In this document: positions 45,280 through 57,411 of the stretch, piece by piece
How positions within the stretch are numbered: the first letter of the stretch is position 1
How the letters are laid out: each line of letters begins with the position of its first letter
NCBI GenBank assembly: GCA_016802295.1
Contig: JAESIW010000129.1
Coordinates: 398,414-462,413 of the forward strand
Direction of reading: 5' to 3'
DNA: 64,000 bases
Source of the DNA: Brachionus rotundiformis
Lineage: Eukaryota; Rotifera; Eurotatoria; Ploima; Brachionidae
The notes under the pieces: generated by a model
What the model was told of the DNA's origin: nothing
The model's database searches: none
What the model saw: only the letters and a program-made list of their open reading frames with translations
Program-made: the position numbers and the translations under genes

Positions 45280-46425
45280 ATGAGCCTTCAGCTTGGTAAA
45301 TACGAAGATTTTTCTCAAATGGCTTGTAAAAGACAAAACTTCAGCATAGAAGTAAAACAAAATATATCAGACTGTTGTAAAATAAATTACACTTTTAATA
45401 ATGATGAGACAAGAATGAGCACTACCAATTTGATACCAAGTCTGAATTATTTTATTCAACGTGAGTCAGGTCGTGCCAAGCCAAACCAAGCTGACCATAG
45501 AGTCAAATCAAAAACAGAAACCAAAAATAGTAAATCTGAGCCTAATGACTTAAAAAAAGCCATCAGTGAACCAAATTTAGTTATGGATAGAACAGACTGC
45601 TTTTGCTCAATTAACAAAAAATACAAAAATTTCAAATTATTTAAAAAGCGTTTTAATATAATTTTTTCAAGTCTTAGGCCAATTAAAGTTTTAAAATATG
45701 TAATTACCTTTCGTTATTGTCGTTTAGGAAATCAGGTGAATAAGCCGAGGAAAAAAGTTGTTCTCGGAAGATCGATAAGCCTAGATTGGATAGACAAAAG
45801 GACTTTTTTTATCTATAAACTATCACACAAATTGTCAAAGCGGACTAAATTAAAAAATAAAAATCCGAGTGACAAGAACAGAAAAAAAGAGTCCGATTTT
45901 AAAACCTCATCAATAAAATCATTAAGCTCAATTCTAGATAGTGAAAGCGGACTAGTGAGTACATCGATTAACCTACGTTCTCATTCATGTTTTGGACCTA
46001 ATTCGACCAATGTCAGCCTAAAAGAATCTTTGGCCAATCTCAATCGCATCAAGCATGATGACATACTTGAAGAGGCAATTCTGAATCTAAACGAAATCAA
46101 TGGCGTCCCTATCAAGCTAAGGCCGATTAAAAAGAATGAGTTTAGGAGAAGTTTGTTGAGCTTCAAGGGCATAAATCGTGGTTCAAAGCGAAAAAAGGAT
46201 AGCAGTTCAAGTAGCCTTAATGAAAAAATTGATTTACGCGATTATAAGGATAAAAAATCGGAAATAAATGACAATGTTTTGCATAAATTCCTCGAGAGTA
46301 AACGAGCTTGTGAAAGACGCTTTGCTACGTGTGCCCGAATAGATAAGCTACAAAATAACAAAGAGCTAATTAACTTTATGGAATATTTGCTAAGAGAAGA
46401 TTATATTCAAAATTTTTTAATGTAA
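45280..46425 (+). CDS. Unknown 381-aa basic protein
   Basis: Single-exon frame from ATG 45280 to TAA 46423-46425. It is rich in Lys, Ser and Asn, with a CCKINY Cys pair near residue 33, a CFCS cluster near 108, and a serine-rich centre. The best-conserved-looking part is the C-terminus (SESKRACERRF-like helix, then NNKELINFMEYLLREDYIQN). No signal peptide or clear membrane segment. Its last ~80 codons also occur as a fragment at 55928-56172, with only a few substitutions. Family unknown; length and codon usage support a real gene. Confidence 0.65.
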   Translation: MSLQLGKYEDFSQMACKRQNFSIEVKQNISDCCKINYTFNNDETRMSTTNLIPSLNYFIQRESGRAKPNQADHRVKSKTETKNSKSEPNDLKKAISEPNLVMDRTDCFCSINKKYKNFKLFKKRFNIIFSSLRPIKVLKYVITFRYCRLGNQVNKPRKKVVLGRSISLDWIDKRTFFIYKLSHKLSKRTKLKNKNPSDKNRKKESDFKTSSIKSLSSILDSESGLVSTSINLRSHSCFGPNSTNVSLKESLANLNRIKHDDILEEAILNLNEINGVPIKLRPIKKNEFRRSLLSFKGINRGSKRKKDSSSSSLNEKIDLRDYKDKKSEINDNVLHKFLESKRACERRFATCARIDKLQNNKELINFMEYLLREDYIQNFLM

Positions 46426-48879
46426 ATTATTTTTTGAGAATAAATTTTATTTTTTGATTCATTTTTATTTTATTATGTAATAATAAAGCAATTAAGTCAT
46501 CAATTTTTATCCAGAATTTTAGTTTGAAAAAATTTATCATAAAATATACAAAATTTATTTCATGTAAAAGTATTTTATATAAAAAATAAGCAATATAACC
46601 GTGAAATGAATGCCACATTTGAAGAAATTGATTTTTTATTTTTTTAAACGTAGCATAAAAAAAGATATGTGATCTTTAACTTTTAAAAATAACAAACAGA
46701 TTTAAAAATTAAGTCGAAAATCGATCTATTTTTAAAAAGATATTTTATTAGATATTAGATGATTTTTATTCAAATCTATCGGATAAATATTTCAATATTT
46801 ATGTGTAAATATTTAAAAATTAAAAATCTTTTGTAAAAGACAATATCATAAAATAAATTAGCTGGTTAATAAGTAATTTAGCTCATTAAAAATTGAAACT
46901 AATTAACTTTTGAAAAATTAGGTAAAAAATTATTTGATTCAAAAATTTTTTACAAAATATTTTACGATATTTTATGAACTTATTTCATTTAAATTAATTA
47001 ATTAATACGAAAATCAATAAAAATATCTAAAAATCTTGAAAGTCAAGTCATTAAAAATATAACAAAGGAAAATATTATTATTCTTTGGTCGAAACCAATT
47101 AAACTACTAACAAAACTTTTGTAATTTTTTATCTTTAATTTTGTAAAAATTAAGTATAAAATAAATATTTATTTTTTTTTATAAAATTATTATTTTGAAT
47201 TAGTATTATCGTTTCTTGATTTAGAGAAACTTTCTTTTTTTAATTTAAAAATGAAATTTTCAAATTAAAGTTGAAATTTGTTTTATTTGTTCAAGATAAT
47301 ATCAGGATATAGATTTTTTTAGTGTTTCAATAGTTTCTTTTTAAAGAAAATTTCAAAGGAATTCGAAATTGGAAAATTTCAAATTAGTTAATAAATATTA
47401 GTTAATAAATAGTTATAAAACTTTTTTATAGTTTTTCAACTTTGCTTGGAATTCTTCTTTTTAAATATTAAGAACATCGAACATGTGTGTGAAAGGGAGG
47501 AGAAAAATCCATTTCAAAGAGTCCGAGGTTTCTTACTTCCAAATAATTTTTAAAATAGATATAAAATTGTTTATTTTATTTTTAGCAAATTTTTTTAATT
47601 CTTTCGACTTTTTACCAAGTATAATAAAAAAGAGAGTTTTTCAATAATTTTTAATAAACAAGTTAACTTGATCTATTGAAATTCATCTCAATTTTTTTAT
47701 TACTAGCACCTTAAAAATACCTATGTTAAAAATTTCAAAAATTTTATCTGATTGTTTAGAATTTTTCTAATATTTAAACAGATGGTTAACTTTTAAAATT
47801 GTCAGCATTGAAAAATTCAAAAATTTTTTAAATTGTATTGTTTTTAAATTTTTTAATTTTACACAAATCCTTGATCAAGAAAATTTTCTTTTTCAAGTTA
47901 AAAATAATATTTTTATTTAATAGTTATAGAGATTTTTAAAATTATCAATGATTTTAAAAGATATATCTTAAAATGAAAATTTCAAAACTTCGAATTCTAT
48001 CAATTTTTTCTCTTTTTTCTAGATAAACCTTTTTAAAAGGGAAAAAATCAAATAAATGAGCTCTAAAATAATATGATATATGATGAACTAAAAATTAAAT
48101 TTTGTTTAAAAAACGAACAGTTAAATCTTTATTTAAAATAAAGACATTTATTTATTTATTTGTTTATATTGAAACTGGATTATTATGCGGATAAAACAAT
48201 CCACTAAATTTTTGATCAAAATTTTGATCATCTTTTCATTAATTAAAGTTATAATATTTTTAATAAACAATAATCCACAATCACGATTAAACAATTTATT
48301 TCCCGATCCGAGTCAAAATATATCAAATAAAAGAATAGAAAAATGTGACATTAGTTTTATTAATCCGAATGAGAGTCTAGTGATAAAAACAAACTTTACT
48401 CAAAATTTTCAACCATTTCAAGCCGAAATAGTCTTTGATCAAGCAAACAGTGATTTGAACTTTGTTAAAAACTTGAGGAATGGCGGACACTTTGAACCAG
48501 AAAACTGTGAACCTGTCAGCCGTGTAGCCATAATCATTCCGTACAAAAATCGTGAAGCTAACCTCAGAGTATTTTTATACAATATGCACCCATTTTTTCA
48601 GAAGCAAAAATTAAAATACACTATTTTTGTTGTCGAGCAGGTAAACAGTGAAAAATTCAACAAAGGCCGAGTTAACAATGCTGCTTTTATTGAAATAATT
48701 CAAAAGCCGACCAAAAATTTTACAATACCATCTGACTTTGACTGTATTGTTTTCCACGATGTTGATCTTCTACCAACAAGTAAATATGCCCGGATTTTCA
48801 AAATAAATATTGTTCTAATCATTTAGGCTTTAAGAATTTGTATACCTGTCCTGACAAACGACCTAAACATTTGTCCATA
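46181..48879 (+). repeat. Segmental duplication, copy A
   Basis: From GTTCAAAGCG in the 381-aa gene through the intergenic region into exon 2 of the first galactosyltransferase gene. It matches 55928-57411 nearly exactly in the parts both share. A 1.2-kb part of the spacer (about 46690-47940) is absent from copy B. Identity ends sharply at position 48880 within exon 2. Confidence 0.9.
46426..48184. other. Intergenic spacer between the orphan gene and the first galactosyltransferase
   Basis: AT-rich. Its ends are duplicated downstream; its middle 1.2 kb is unique to this copy. No gene recognised. TTTATTTGTTTATATTGAAA directly before the start is conserved only in part in copy B. Confidence 0.4.
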
Positions 48880-49309
48880 TTAGTAGGAAAAATTGATTAT
48901 CGAACATTTTATCCTATACTTATCGGTGGGGTTTTGTTATTTAAATTTGAAAATTATCTCAAAGTTAATGGCTATTCAAATAAATTTTGGGGATGGGGTA
49001 TATTTTATTATATAACATTAATTTTTATTTCTAATTCATTCATTAACAGGAGGAGAAGATGATGACATGTATAATAGACTAAAAAGCACCGGCTTAGGAT
49101 TTGATAGGCCTTTAGATAATACCATTTATAAAATGCTACGCCATAATACTCAGAAACGTAATATGAAACGCTTTGAAATTTTGGATGAAATTAGACAGAA
49201 ATACAATGATGATGGTCTGAATGATATCAACTACAAATTAAAACAATTAGTAAAATACCGTCTTTTTACGCATCTAAAAGTAGATGTTGGACAGGCAGAT
49301 AATGCTTAA
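48185..49309 (+). CDS. Beta-1,4-galactosyltransferase family glycosyltransferase, copy A
   Basis: Exons 48185-48779, 48827-48997 and 49050-49309 join in frame, 341 residues. The N-terminus (MRIKQSTKFLIKILIIFSLI onward) is a short cytoplasmic tail plus a signal-anchor, as in type II Golgi enzymes. The lumenal domain has VAIIIPYKNREANLRVFLYN (usually FRNR), CIVFHDVDLLP (the metal-binding DVD), FWGWGGEDDDMYNRL (donor/acceptor-site signature spanning the second intron) and a C-terminal FTHLKVDVG. These are the B4GALT hallmarks: transfer of Gal (or GalNAc) from UDP-sugar to terminal GlcNAc on Golgi glycoproteins or glycolipids, with Mn2+. Which acceptor is used cannot be read from sequence. The first exon nearly equals that of copy B. 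Confidence 0.92.
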
Positions 49310-49429
49310 TTTTTGTCTTTTCTTTTTTCGAAATATATCACTTTTTTAAATAAAATTTTTTTTGATTAAAGTTAAACAAAATCATTTTTTATTTACATAA
49401 AAATCTTTGGCTGAACGGTGACACTGCCG

Positions 49430-50225
49430 CGATTTTATTTAAAATTAAAAATAGAGTTCGAAGGCTGTGGAATCGTAGATGGCAGTCTTTATTTATACCC
49501 GCGCATCGCATGGACAGTGCGTAATCACGCTTTACGGTGATATGCGCCTGTAAGGCGCGTCGGCCGGATTTTTGGCTTTTTCACAAGCCCAAACCACCAT
49601 GTTGTCGACGTGCAGTACTTTGTTCCGTGGAAATCTATTTTTGAAAATGAATGGTATGAGCGAAGCTGCACCTCCATTGTACAAGATGCTTTCATTAGGG
49701 GCAGGAAGTGACACCTCCCGTCTCGACTTCCAATGTACGGCCCCCAACCCGTATCCAGATGCATCTGTGTACCAGATATCTTGTTCCTCCCTGTACCTTA
49801 TTATAATTCTAATCTAGTTATATCTGTCTATCTTAAGCAGGATATCTATGAACCACTAGTACCCTCTTCGGGTGATTGGGGTCATCTTGAGGAATGTGTT
49901 TACTATTGGCGCAATCCAACTGCAAAGCTTAAATGATAATTAAGGTATACCCTAATTCGTTGCAGCATTCTTCCCTTTGAGTCAGAGTAGAGAAACGCTG
50001 CTGAGATTTCCTTGACGAATTTGGACGCTTATGGGGACCTAGAGACCCCTAAACCATCCCATTCTGCTCCCGAGAACCTAATTCTCTTAATCGGTTTTAA
50101 GTTGGACTTTTTTGTATTGACCATCCAACCTGCGTCTTTTAACTTGCCCAATAGCGTCCGGACAAAAGATTGGAGCTGGTCTTTGTCCTTATGGCTATTA
50201 TAAGGTCATCCAAGGGACCATATGT
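49430..50225 (-). pseudogene. GC-rich retroelement relic (reverse transcriptase thumb + RNase H), minus strand
   Basis: The minus strand shows a DD-containing start (GPLDDLIIA-like, near 50222) followed by KLKDAGWMVNTKKSNLKP and FSGAEWDG-like sequence (RT thumb). Further on come IWYTDASGYGLGAVHWKS (RNase H, first Asp), KVLHVDNMVVWACEKAKN (RNase H Asp) and NPADAPYRRI, reminiscent of the NxADxxSR end of retroelement RNase H. Stops and frameshifts interrupt it. GC content is near 50%, far above all neighbours, so it is compositionally foreign and perhaps a recent arrival from outside or a lineage with different bias. I could not place it in a known clade. It is described only as a broken relic. 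Confidence 0.6.
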
Positions 50226-53200
50226 ATAATTCGTAAATGACCAGATGTAAATAGAAAATGTTATAATTAATAAAAATTTTTTTAGAAAATTTGATTCGAA
50301 ATGAAAAGTTTAAAAATCATACCTTAATCAAAGATACTTGATCATAGGCCAACATTCAGATTGAAGATACACTAAGCTTATCTTATTTAACGAAATTAAA
50401 ATATTATAACCATTAAAAAGGTTTATTCTGAGATTCATTAGGACTAAGTTTACTCTAAATTTATAAGGTAGTTCAGCGCCAGCGATTTTTATATGAATAG
50501 TTTTGGCAAATAAACAAGATTAAAGGTTTTATAAAAAAATTTTTTTTAAATCTTATAATTTTACTTAATGATAATTATAATTTTTGAATAGCTTTTCAAG
50601 CTAAAAAAACAGCCACTGTGAGTCGAGTATTCAAGCTTAAAATGACATAGGGAAAGCATTTAAAGCTAAGTAATTAGCCTCTATAAAATTCACATGCTTG
50701 GAAGCACCATCAGATCAGCGCTTGTAACAAATCAAATAAAACTATTAGGAATCAACTTTCAGAAAAAGAGTGCTGAAAGACTAATAAGAAGTCAATCAAC
50801 TTCAGCAAGGAAATAAATGTATGTAAGCGAATAATCAAGAACGAAAGTCTGAACCCCAAACTGAAAGGTTGAGGAGGACTCTTAGGATTTACAGGCTTCA
50901 GACATTTTCAAACAATCACTACTATGCAAAAGAACAAATTCAGAACCATTTTGTGAATAATAAAAAATCTAGTATAAAAAATTACGATAGCTTTAAGTGA
51001 AATAGACATGTTTTCTATAAATTTCTTCAATGGAAACTTCAAGACCGACATTAGAAAAGATAAAGAGCAGTAACATGGAGTTAAATGGTTACCAAAGAGC
51101 GCGCATAAACGAGTTAGACTTGGAATCAAGCAAAGTAAAGACATTGACTTTATTGGAAATCAAAAGAAATGACCTAAGAAATGATCAATCTAGTTATTTT
51201 TTTAATGATTTATAGTTTTAAAAGAAAAATTACTAATCAAATAAATATTTTAAATTAACTAATTGACTGGTTCATTATTAAACATATTAAATTTTTTAAG
51301 AATCGTGTAATTTCTACTTATAAACAATGTTTTAAAAGTTATTTGATAAATTTAATTAATTTCTTGGGAACTAACTAAACACCAAAAAAAGTGGATTATT
51401 ATTAAAAATTGAATAAGTATTTCAGCTTGAATTGCGTTTATGATATCTTGAAATACACAAAAAATCAAAATCTATTTGTTTGACAATCATGATATTCACA
51501 CTTTTCCATTGCATGTTGATCATTAATGGATACTTATTCTCTGAATAACTCCTTGTCTTATTTTTTTATTTATTTTTATAAATTAAATTTTAATGCTAAA
51601 AAATTTTGATCGATTTTTTACGAATTTAAGTACAAAACCGATCATTAAAAAAAAACTTATTAAAAAGGGAAAATTTGTATTTTTTAAATTAGTTTAAAAC
51701 TAGTTAAAATTTCTAAGCTAAAAAAGAAATGTATAAATATTTTAATCAAATTTAAATAATTTAATGAAAATAGAAATTGATGACTTTAAGCGTTTTGAGA
51801 AATTCGGTGATCTTGATATGATCAATTCAATAAAAATCTATCAATAAATGAAAGTTTGTACGAAAATGTTAAACATTCACGAAAAAGATCTAGAACGTCA
51901 ACAAGTTCGGACTCTCTCAAAAGTGGAAAGAAATGATAAATCAACAAATAGTAAATGTTATATGCAGGAGGTCCTTGACAGAGTAGGAAATAGATTTTTA
52001 AATATCTTTTTTGATCGCTGTCTTGCTGGAAATATCGACTGCTGGTCATCATACAATAAGATCAGCAAAATACGTGGTTAAAAGCATCAGACTGTAAATA
52101 ATGTATGTAAACTTATAATAATATGTTTAGCTAAATTTTAAAAACCAGTAATCTCAATTGAATATTTAGATCAGTTTTGATATGTAAATTAAGATGCATT
52201 TATTTAATAAAACTGGTAATGATGATGAAAATGATAATTCTGAAGATGCTATTTATCTATGCTATTTGATGGAATCAGACCGAGGATGCTTTTTCTTCTG
52301 ATATTGACTCAGAGATTAATTTTGAGAATCTAGGAAAAATAAATTCTAAAATATCTAGTTTAGAGCTAATCAATGTCAAAGAAAAAGCTGATCAATATTA
52401 AAAAAATGACCATGGCTACTCTAAAAAAAATTCTTTAAAAATTTAAAAATCTTATTACCTAGGTATGCATGACTAATCATGCTTTAATTATCAAATTATA
52501 TGAAATAAACATTATGGCGTCATAATAATCTTTTAGTGGTATTTTCAATTATTTTTGAACAATTTGAACAGTATTCTTTAATATCGGGATCCCTACACGC
52601 AAATACTAAAGCGGCCAAAATTTTTTATTACCGGTACCGTATCTATATTAAAAGGCCAATATTTTAAGTAAAAAAAAAGATATCTTATTAAAATATTTTA
52701 TTTTATATTTGAAATTTAAAGAATTAGCACGAATAAAACGATCATTCTAACATAAAATAAAAATATTTTTATTTAATAAATATCTTTATTTTAGTTGAAA
52801 AATTTTAAATGATCCTATTTCTTAAAATCAACATTATGGATCGATTTTCTCTGGCCACATCGAGCACTACTAGTGTAATAATGACTAGTATTTTTGATTG
52901 AGTCTTTAATTACATTTTAGATTGTGGTAAATATAATTAAAATCAACTAAATTTTTTATATAGTAAACTAAAAATAGTAAGCTAAAAATCGATTAAAATA
53001 AAAAATCATTGATTTTATTATTAAAATTTAACGGTAAACTCACAAGTATAAAAACTAGAATAAAGCCGTCACTAAGATTTTAAATGCAAAATAATAAATG
53101 CGAAAACGAAAAATAGTTTCAGAAATGGACAAAAATGGAGAGCAATAGAGACGAACTTGACTATAATCAAAATTTTATATCGTAGTTCTTATTTGAGTAG

Positions 53201-53879
53201 TTTGGGTTACCTGTTTGTATTGGTAGTAAAACAAATTTAAAATCGAAAACCAAGTACATAGCTGCCAAAGCGGGACAATGGTCCTTAATAAACGTTAATA
53301 GAAAGATTTTAATCATTAAAGAATGGTTAAGACCCAAAGAGCTAAGTTTGGGGCTTCGTTTTAATCAAAGCATAAAAAATAATGTCTAAAAATATTCTGA
53401 ATAACTTGGTACTGTTGCTGGATCTTGAATACTGTGATTGTGAATAAAAAATGATTTTCTGTTTTAAAAAAAAAACATTTTATTTTTGTCTTTTCCGACT
53501 TGTGATGAAGCTTTTTCTAAAGATTTTAATCAAGTAGATACATAGTTTTTAATCTTAAAATTAAAATATTGATATTTTTAGTCAGGACCAGCACTTATTT
53601 CTGTAAAATATAATATTTTTTAATAATATTGTAAGACCAGCCTCTGCCTTCTTTTATAAATAAATGGTTATTAAATAATTAGTTTATGTCTAATTTAATT
53701 AGTTTTTGTAAAAAACTATTAATATAAATTTTGTCAGAACTAAATTAAAAAAAAATTTAGTTATGCAACAAAATAATTGGTTCATGTTCAATTTTTTTGC
53801 TAAATTTCATTAATTTCAAACTAAAATATTTTTAATCTAATTTTTTTGTACATTTAACTCGTTGGTTAAAAATACCTTC
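50226..53879. other. AT-rich region with scattered coding-like scraps
   Basis: Weak protein-like stretches occur near 50870-51215 (plus; e.g. frame METSRPTLEKIK...), 51848-52081 (plus; DLERQQVRTLSKVER) and 53170-53390 (plus; WSLINVNRKILIIKEW). None extends or matches a family I know. Likely old mobile-element debris. Confidence 0.3.
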
Positions 53880-55110
53880 AACTGATAATGGATTATCAGT
53901 AAATGTTTATCTGTCAAATGCTGTAAATATGTTAAGGCACTTGTCAATTGATACCTTGAGTGACAAAAAATTTGTTGATAGTATTAATTATAGTGAATAA
54001 GGTTGGAAATTGGCTTCAAGTTATCTTGATAGTGGAAACACAGTAATAAAGCGTCTTGGTCATAGTAATAGTTTCGTATTAACTGATTTTATATACATGA
54101 GATTTGACAAATTAAAATCAAAAAAATATTCAGCAAAAAGAAATAAAAATTGACTAATTACTTAGAATAAATTTATTTAGACAATAAAAAATTAATTGAG
54201 TCAGAAAGTAAATATTTCTGAAATACAGGTAATATTTTCTCGATTGAAAATAAGAAAAGTCAAAGTTAAGTTGCAGCAAGTTGTGTTGTGTTTTTTAAGG
54301 AAAATTATGTTAAAAAAAATTGGAAGTAAATCTCCAAGAAAGAAACCGAATGTGATTAGTTTTAACATTTTAGTAAGCAAAGAGAATACCCAATATCAAG
54401 CAAGTGTGGGGAGTTTAACCAAGAAAGGTACATCAATGGTAGTGGTTTTGATATTAATAACATATACCGAAGCAATCAATCAAAAAGTAGTCAAAATTTA
54501 GCAAAAGGTAACATTTGATGCTAAATTAGATAATTATGAAAGTATAAAGGAGGCAATCAATACTATTTATGCTCAGAATTTCAGTCATAGTCAAACATCT
54601 AATCAAGTAAGAGTAAGTCATGGATTGAATTATTTAACCAAGAAATACCTGTGAACATGTTAGTTGGTTCAGGATCAACAGCAAATCCTTTTTAAGCCCG
54701 AAAAAGTTACCTAAAAATATGGCTAATCGAGTGGAGCAATTTTTGATCAATAATGGTCAAGTTGATGGATGGAATCTTAAATGAGCAGACCTAACTTAAT
54801 AAGATCAGCTCGTAAGACAGAAAAAAATAAAGTGTGCAACTGGTCAAGTCAGGTTAAAAATCAACGATAGGGTAATAATGATTTTATTTTTGCAAATTTG
54901 CCAGAAACTGGTATATTCGGCATACACTTTCTCAAAAAGTTCAAATTTCGACTTTGAAAAGTGTCAGATTTCAATTAAGGATGATGTTGACGAATTCCGT
55001 CTGAATTATATTTCAAATCAAATTGGTGGAGAGAAACCGCTCTTAAAAAATGATTAGATTAGATTGTAAAATAAGTGTTAAGGTAAATTCCGAGAATTTA
55101 GTTAAAATTA
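53880..55110 (+). pseudogene. LTR-retrotransposon gag-protease relic
   Basis: Plus-strand reading in several frames. A gag-like part (LSNAVNMLRHLSIDTLSDKK, KLASSYLDSGNTVIK) is followed by a region with open frame 54196-54501, then EIPVNMLVGSGSTANPF at about 54645-54695 and ANLPETGIFGIHFLKKF near 54895. The last two resemble the retropepsin active-site loop (D-S/T-G, here GSG with the Asp lost) and the later ILG-x-x-FL motif. Many stops. No RT, integrase or LTRs found. Confidence 0.45.
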
Positions 55111-55927
55111 AAAGGATTGATCTTTAAGCCATAATCATCTTGATGAACGAAATACAGTACGTAGACGATGAGACCCTCTGTAAACTTATCTTTACTAAAG
55201 ATAAGTTTATTATTATCTTTTAATTGATAAAATTTATTAGACTTTTTAAAATTCCAACAATTCATTTTTAAAATATATCAATGTTTATGAAACTTAAGAG
55301 AAAAAACCTAAAATCATATTTTTAAAATCTGTTGAATCTTATTTTTGCTTATGAATAATTCAGTGAATCATTTTAGCCTACACATTTAGCATTTCCTATA
55401 TTTAGACTAGAAACTCATGTTTAAATTAAATTTATGGAATTCTAACTATCCGAAAATAATAATATACTCTAACTTAAGCAAACACACAAGCAAAACTTGA
55501 TTGAATTATAAATTTAGTAATTAATGTAACGAGCATTTAAGGAAAGAAATTATCAGAAATATTTTCTATTACAAGATACTTCCGGTAGAAGTATCTTTTC
55601 GGGATAGTTTAATTAAATTTTTTTTAATTTTCTTAGGATTTTATTTTATAATTTTATATTTGTGTTGCCATAACAGTGTTTTCTGGTATTTACGCTAAGT
55701 TCTTATTGAAAAAGATTGCCTTGACGCAGGAATTTCAAATTAAATCATAGACAAATAGAAATTGTTAATTAAAATTATATAAATGGTATTAAATTAATAA
55801 TTTTAAAGATATGATAGTAAATTTCAAAATCAGACAATAAAAATATAATTTTAAAATGATTAAATAATTCTGATCAACCAAGCTTAATAATTTATATTGA
55901 AAAAGTTTCCATGAAAGTTAATAAAAA
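55111..55927. other. AT-rich spacer before duplicated block B
   Basis: No gene recognised; contains one perfect hairpin at 55573-55597. Confidence 0.45.
55573..55597. repeat. Perfect 10-bp inverted repeat (hairpin)
   Basis: AAGATACTTC and GAAGTATCTT are perfect reverse complements separated by CGGTA. It lies 330 bp left of duplicated block B. Function unknown; it could be a terminator-like or element-end hairpin. Confidence 0.6.
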
Positions 55928-56172
55928 GTTCAAAGCGAAAAAAGAATAGCAGTTCGAGTAGCCTTAATGAAAAAATTGATTTACGCGATTATAAGGATAA
56001 GAAATCGGAAATAAACGACAATGTTTTGCATAAATTCCTCGAGAGTAAACGAGCTTGTGAAAGACGCTTTGCCACGTGTGCCCGAATAGATAAGCTACAA
56101 AATAACAAAGAGCTAATTAACTTTATGGAATATTTGCTAAGAGAAGATTATATTCAAAATTTTTTAATGTAA
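55928..56172 (+). pseudogene. Duplicated 3' fragment of the 381-aa gene
   Basis: About 81 codons plus stop, nearly identical to 46181-46425. It lacks promoter and start codon, so it is a by-product of the segmental duplication. A few synonymous and one Asp-to-Asn-type change are seen; the frame is still open. Confidence 0.85.
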
Positions 56173-57411
56173 ATTATTTTTTGAGAATAAATTTTATTTT
56201 TTGATTCATTTTTATTTTACTATGTAATAATAAAGTAATTAAGTCATCAATTTTAATCCAGAATTTTAGTTCGAAACAATTTATCATAAAATATACAAAA
56301 TTTATTTCATGTAAAAGTATTTTATATAAAAAATAAGCAATATAACCGTGAAATGAATGCCACAGTTGAAGAAATTGATTTTTTATTTTTTCAAACCTAG
56401 CATTAAAAAAAGTTATGTAATCTTTAACTTTTAATAATAGAAATTATCTTTATTAGAAATTATCATGAGATATTTAAACGATCAATGATTTATTTAAAAA
56501 TTTAAAAGATATATATTAAAATGAAAATTTCAAAACTTCGAATTCTATCAATTTTTTCTCTTTTTTCTAGATAAACCTTTTTAAAAGGGAAAAAATCAAA
56601 TAAATGAGTTCTTAAAGAATATGATAAACTAAAAATTAAATTTGGTTAAAAAAAACGAACAGTTAAATCTTTATTTAAAATAAAGACATTTATTTATTTT
56701 TTTATGTTGGATTATAATGCGGATAAAACAATCCACTAAATTTTTGGTCAAAATTTTGATCATCTTTTCATTAATTAAAGTTATAATATTTTTAATAAAC
56801 AACAATCCACAATCAAGATTAAACAATTTAATTCCCGATCTGAGTCAAAATATATCAAATAAAAGAATAGAAAAATGTGACATTAGTTTTATTAATCCGA
56901 ATGAGAGTCTAGTGATAAAAACAAACTTTACTCAAAATTTTCAACCATTTCAAGCCGAATTAGTCTTTGACCAAGCAAACAGTGATTTGAACTTTGTTAA
57001 AAACTTGAGGAATGGCGGAAACTTTGAACCAGAAAACTGTGAACCTGTCAGCCGTGTAGCCATAATCATTCCGTACAAAAATCGTGAAGCTAACCTCAGA
57101 GTATTTTTATACAATATGCACCCATTTTTTCAGAAGCAAAAATTAAAATACACTATTTTTGTTGTCGAGCAGGTAAACAGTGAAAAATTCAACAAAGGCC
57201 GAGTTAACAATGCTGCTTTTATTGAAATAATTCAAAAGCCGACCAAAAATTTTACAATACCATCTGACTTTGACTGTATTGTTTTCCACGATGTTGATCT
57301 TCTACCAACAAGTAAATATGCCCGGATTTTCAAAATAAATATTCTTCTAATCATTTAGGCTTTAAGAATTTGTATACCTGTCCTGACAAACGACCTAAAC
57401 ATTTGTCCATA
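55928..57411 (+). repeat. Segmental duplication, copy B
   Basis: Corresponds to 46181-48879 but is 1.2 kb shorter because the middle of the spacer is missing. It covers the end of the orphan gene, the promoter-proximal sequence, exon 1, and 53 bp of exon 2 of the second galactosyltransferase gene. Confidence 0.9.

Noticed and set aside
49532..49936. Plus-strand frames in the GC-rich island as genes
   Set aside because: The conserved RT/RNase H motifs read on the minus strand; the plus-strand frames are shadows favoured by the higher GC content.
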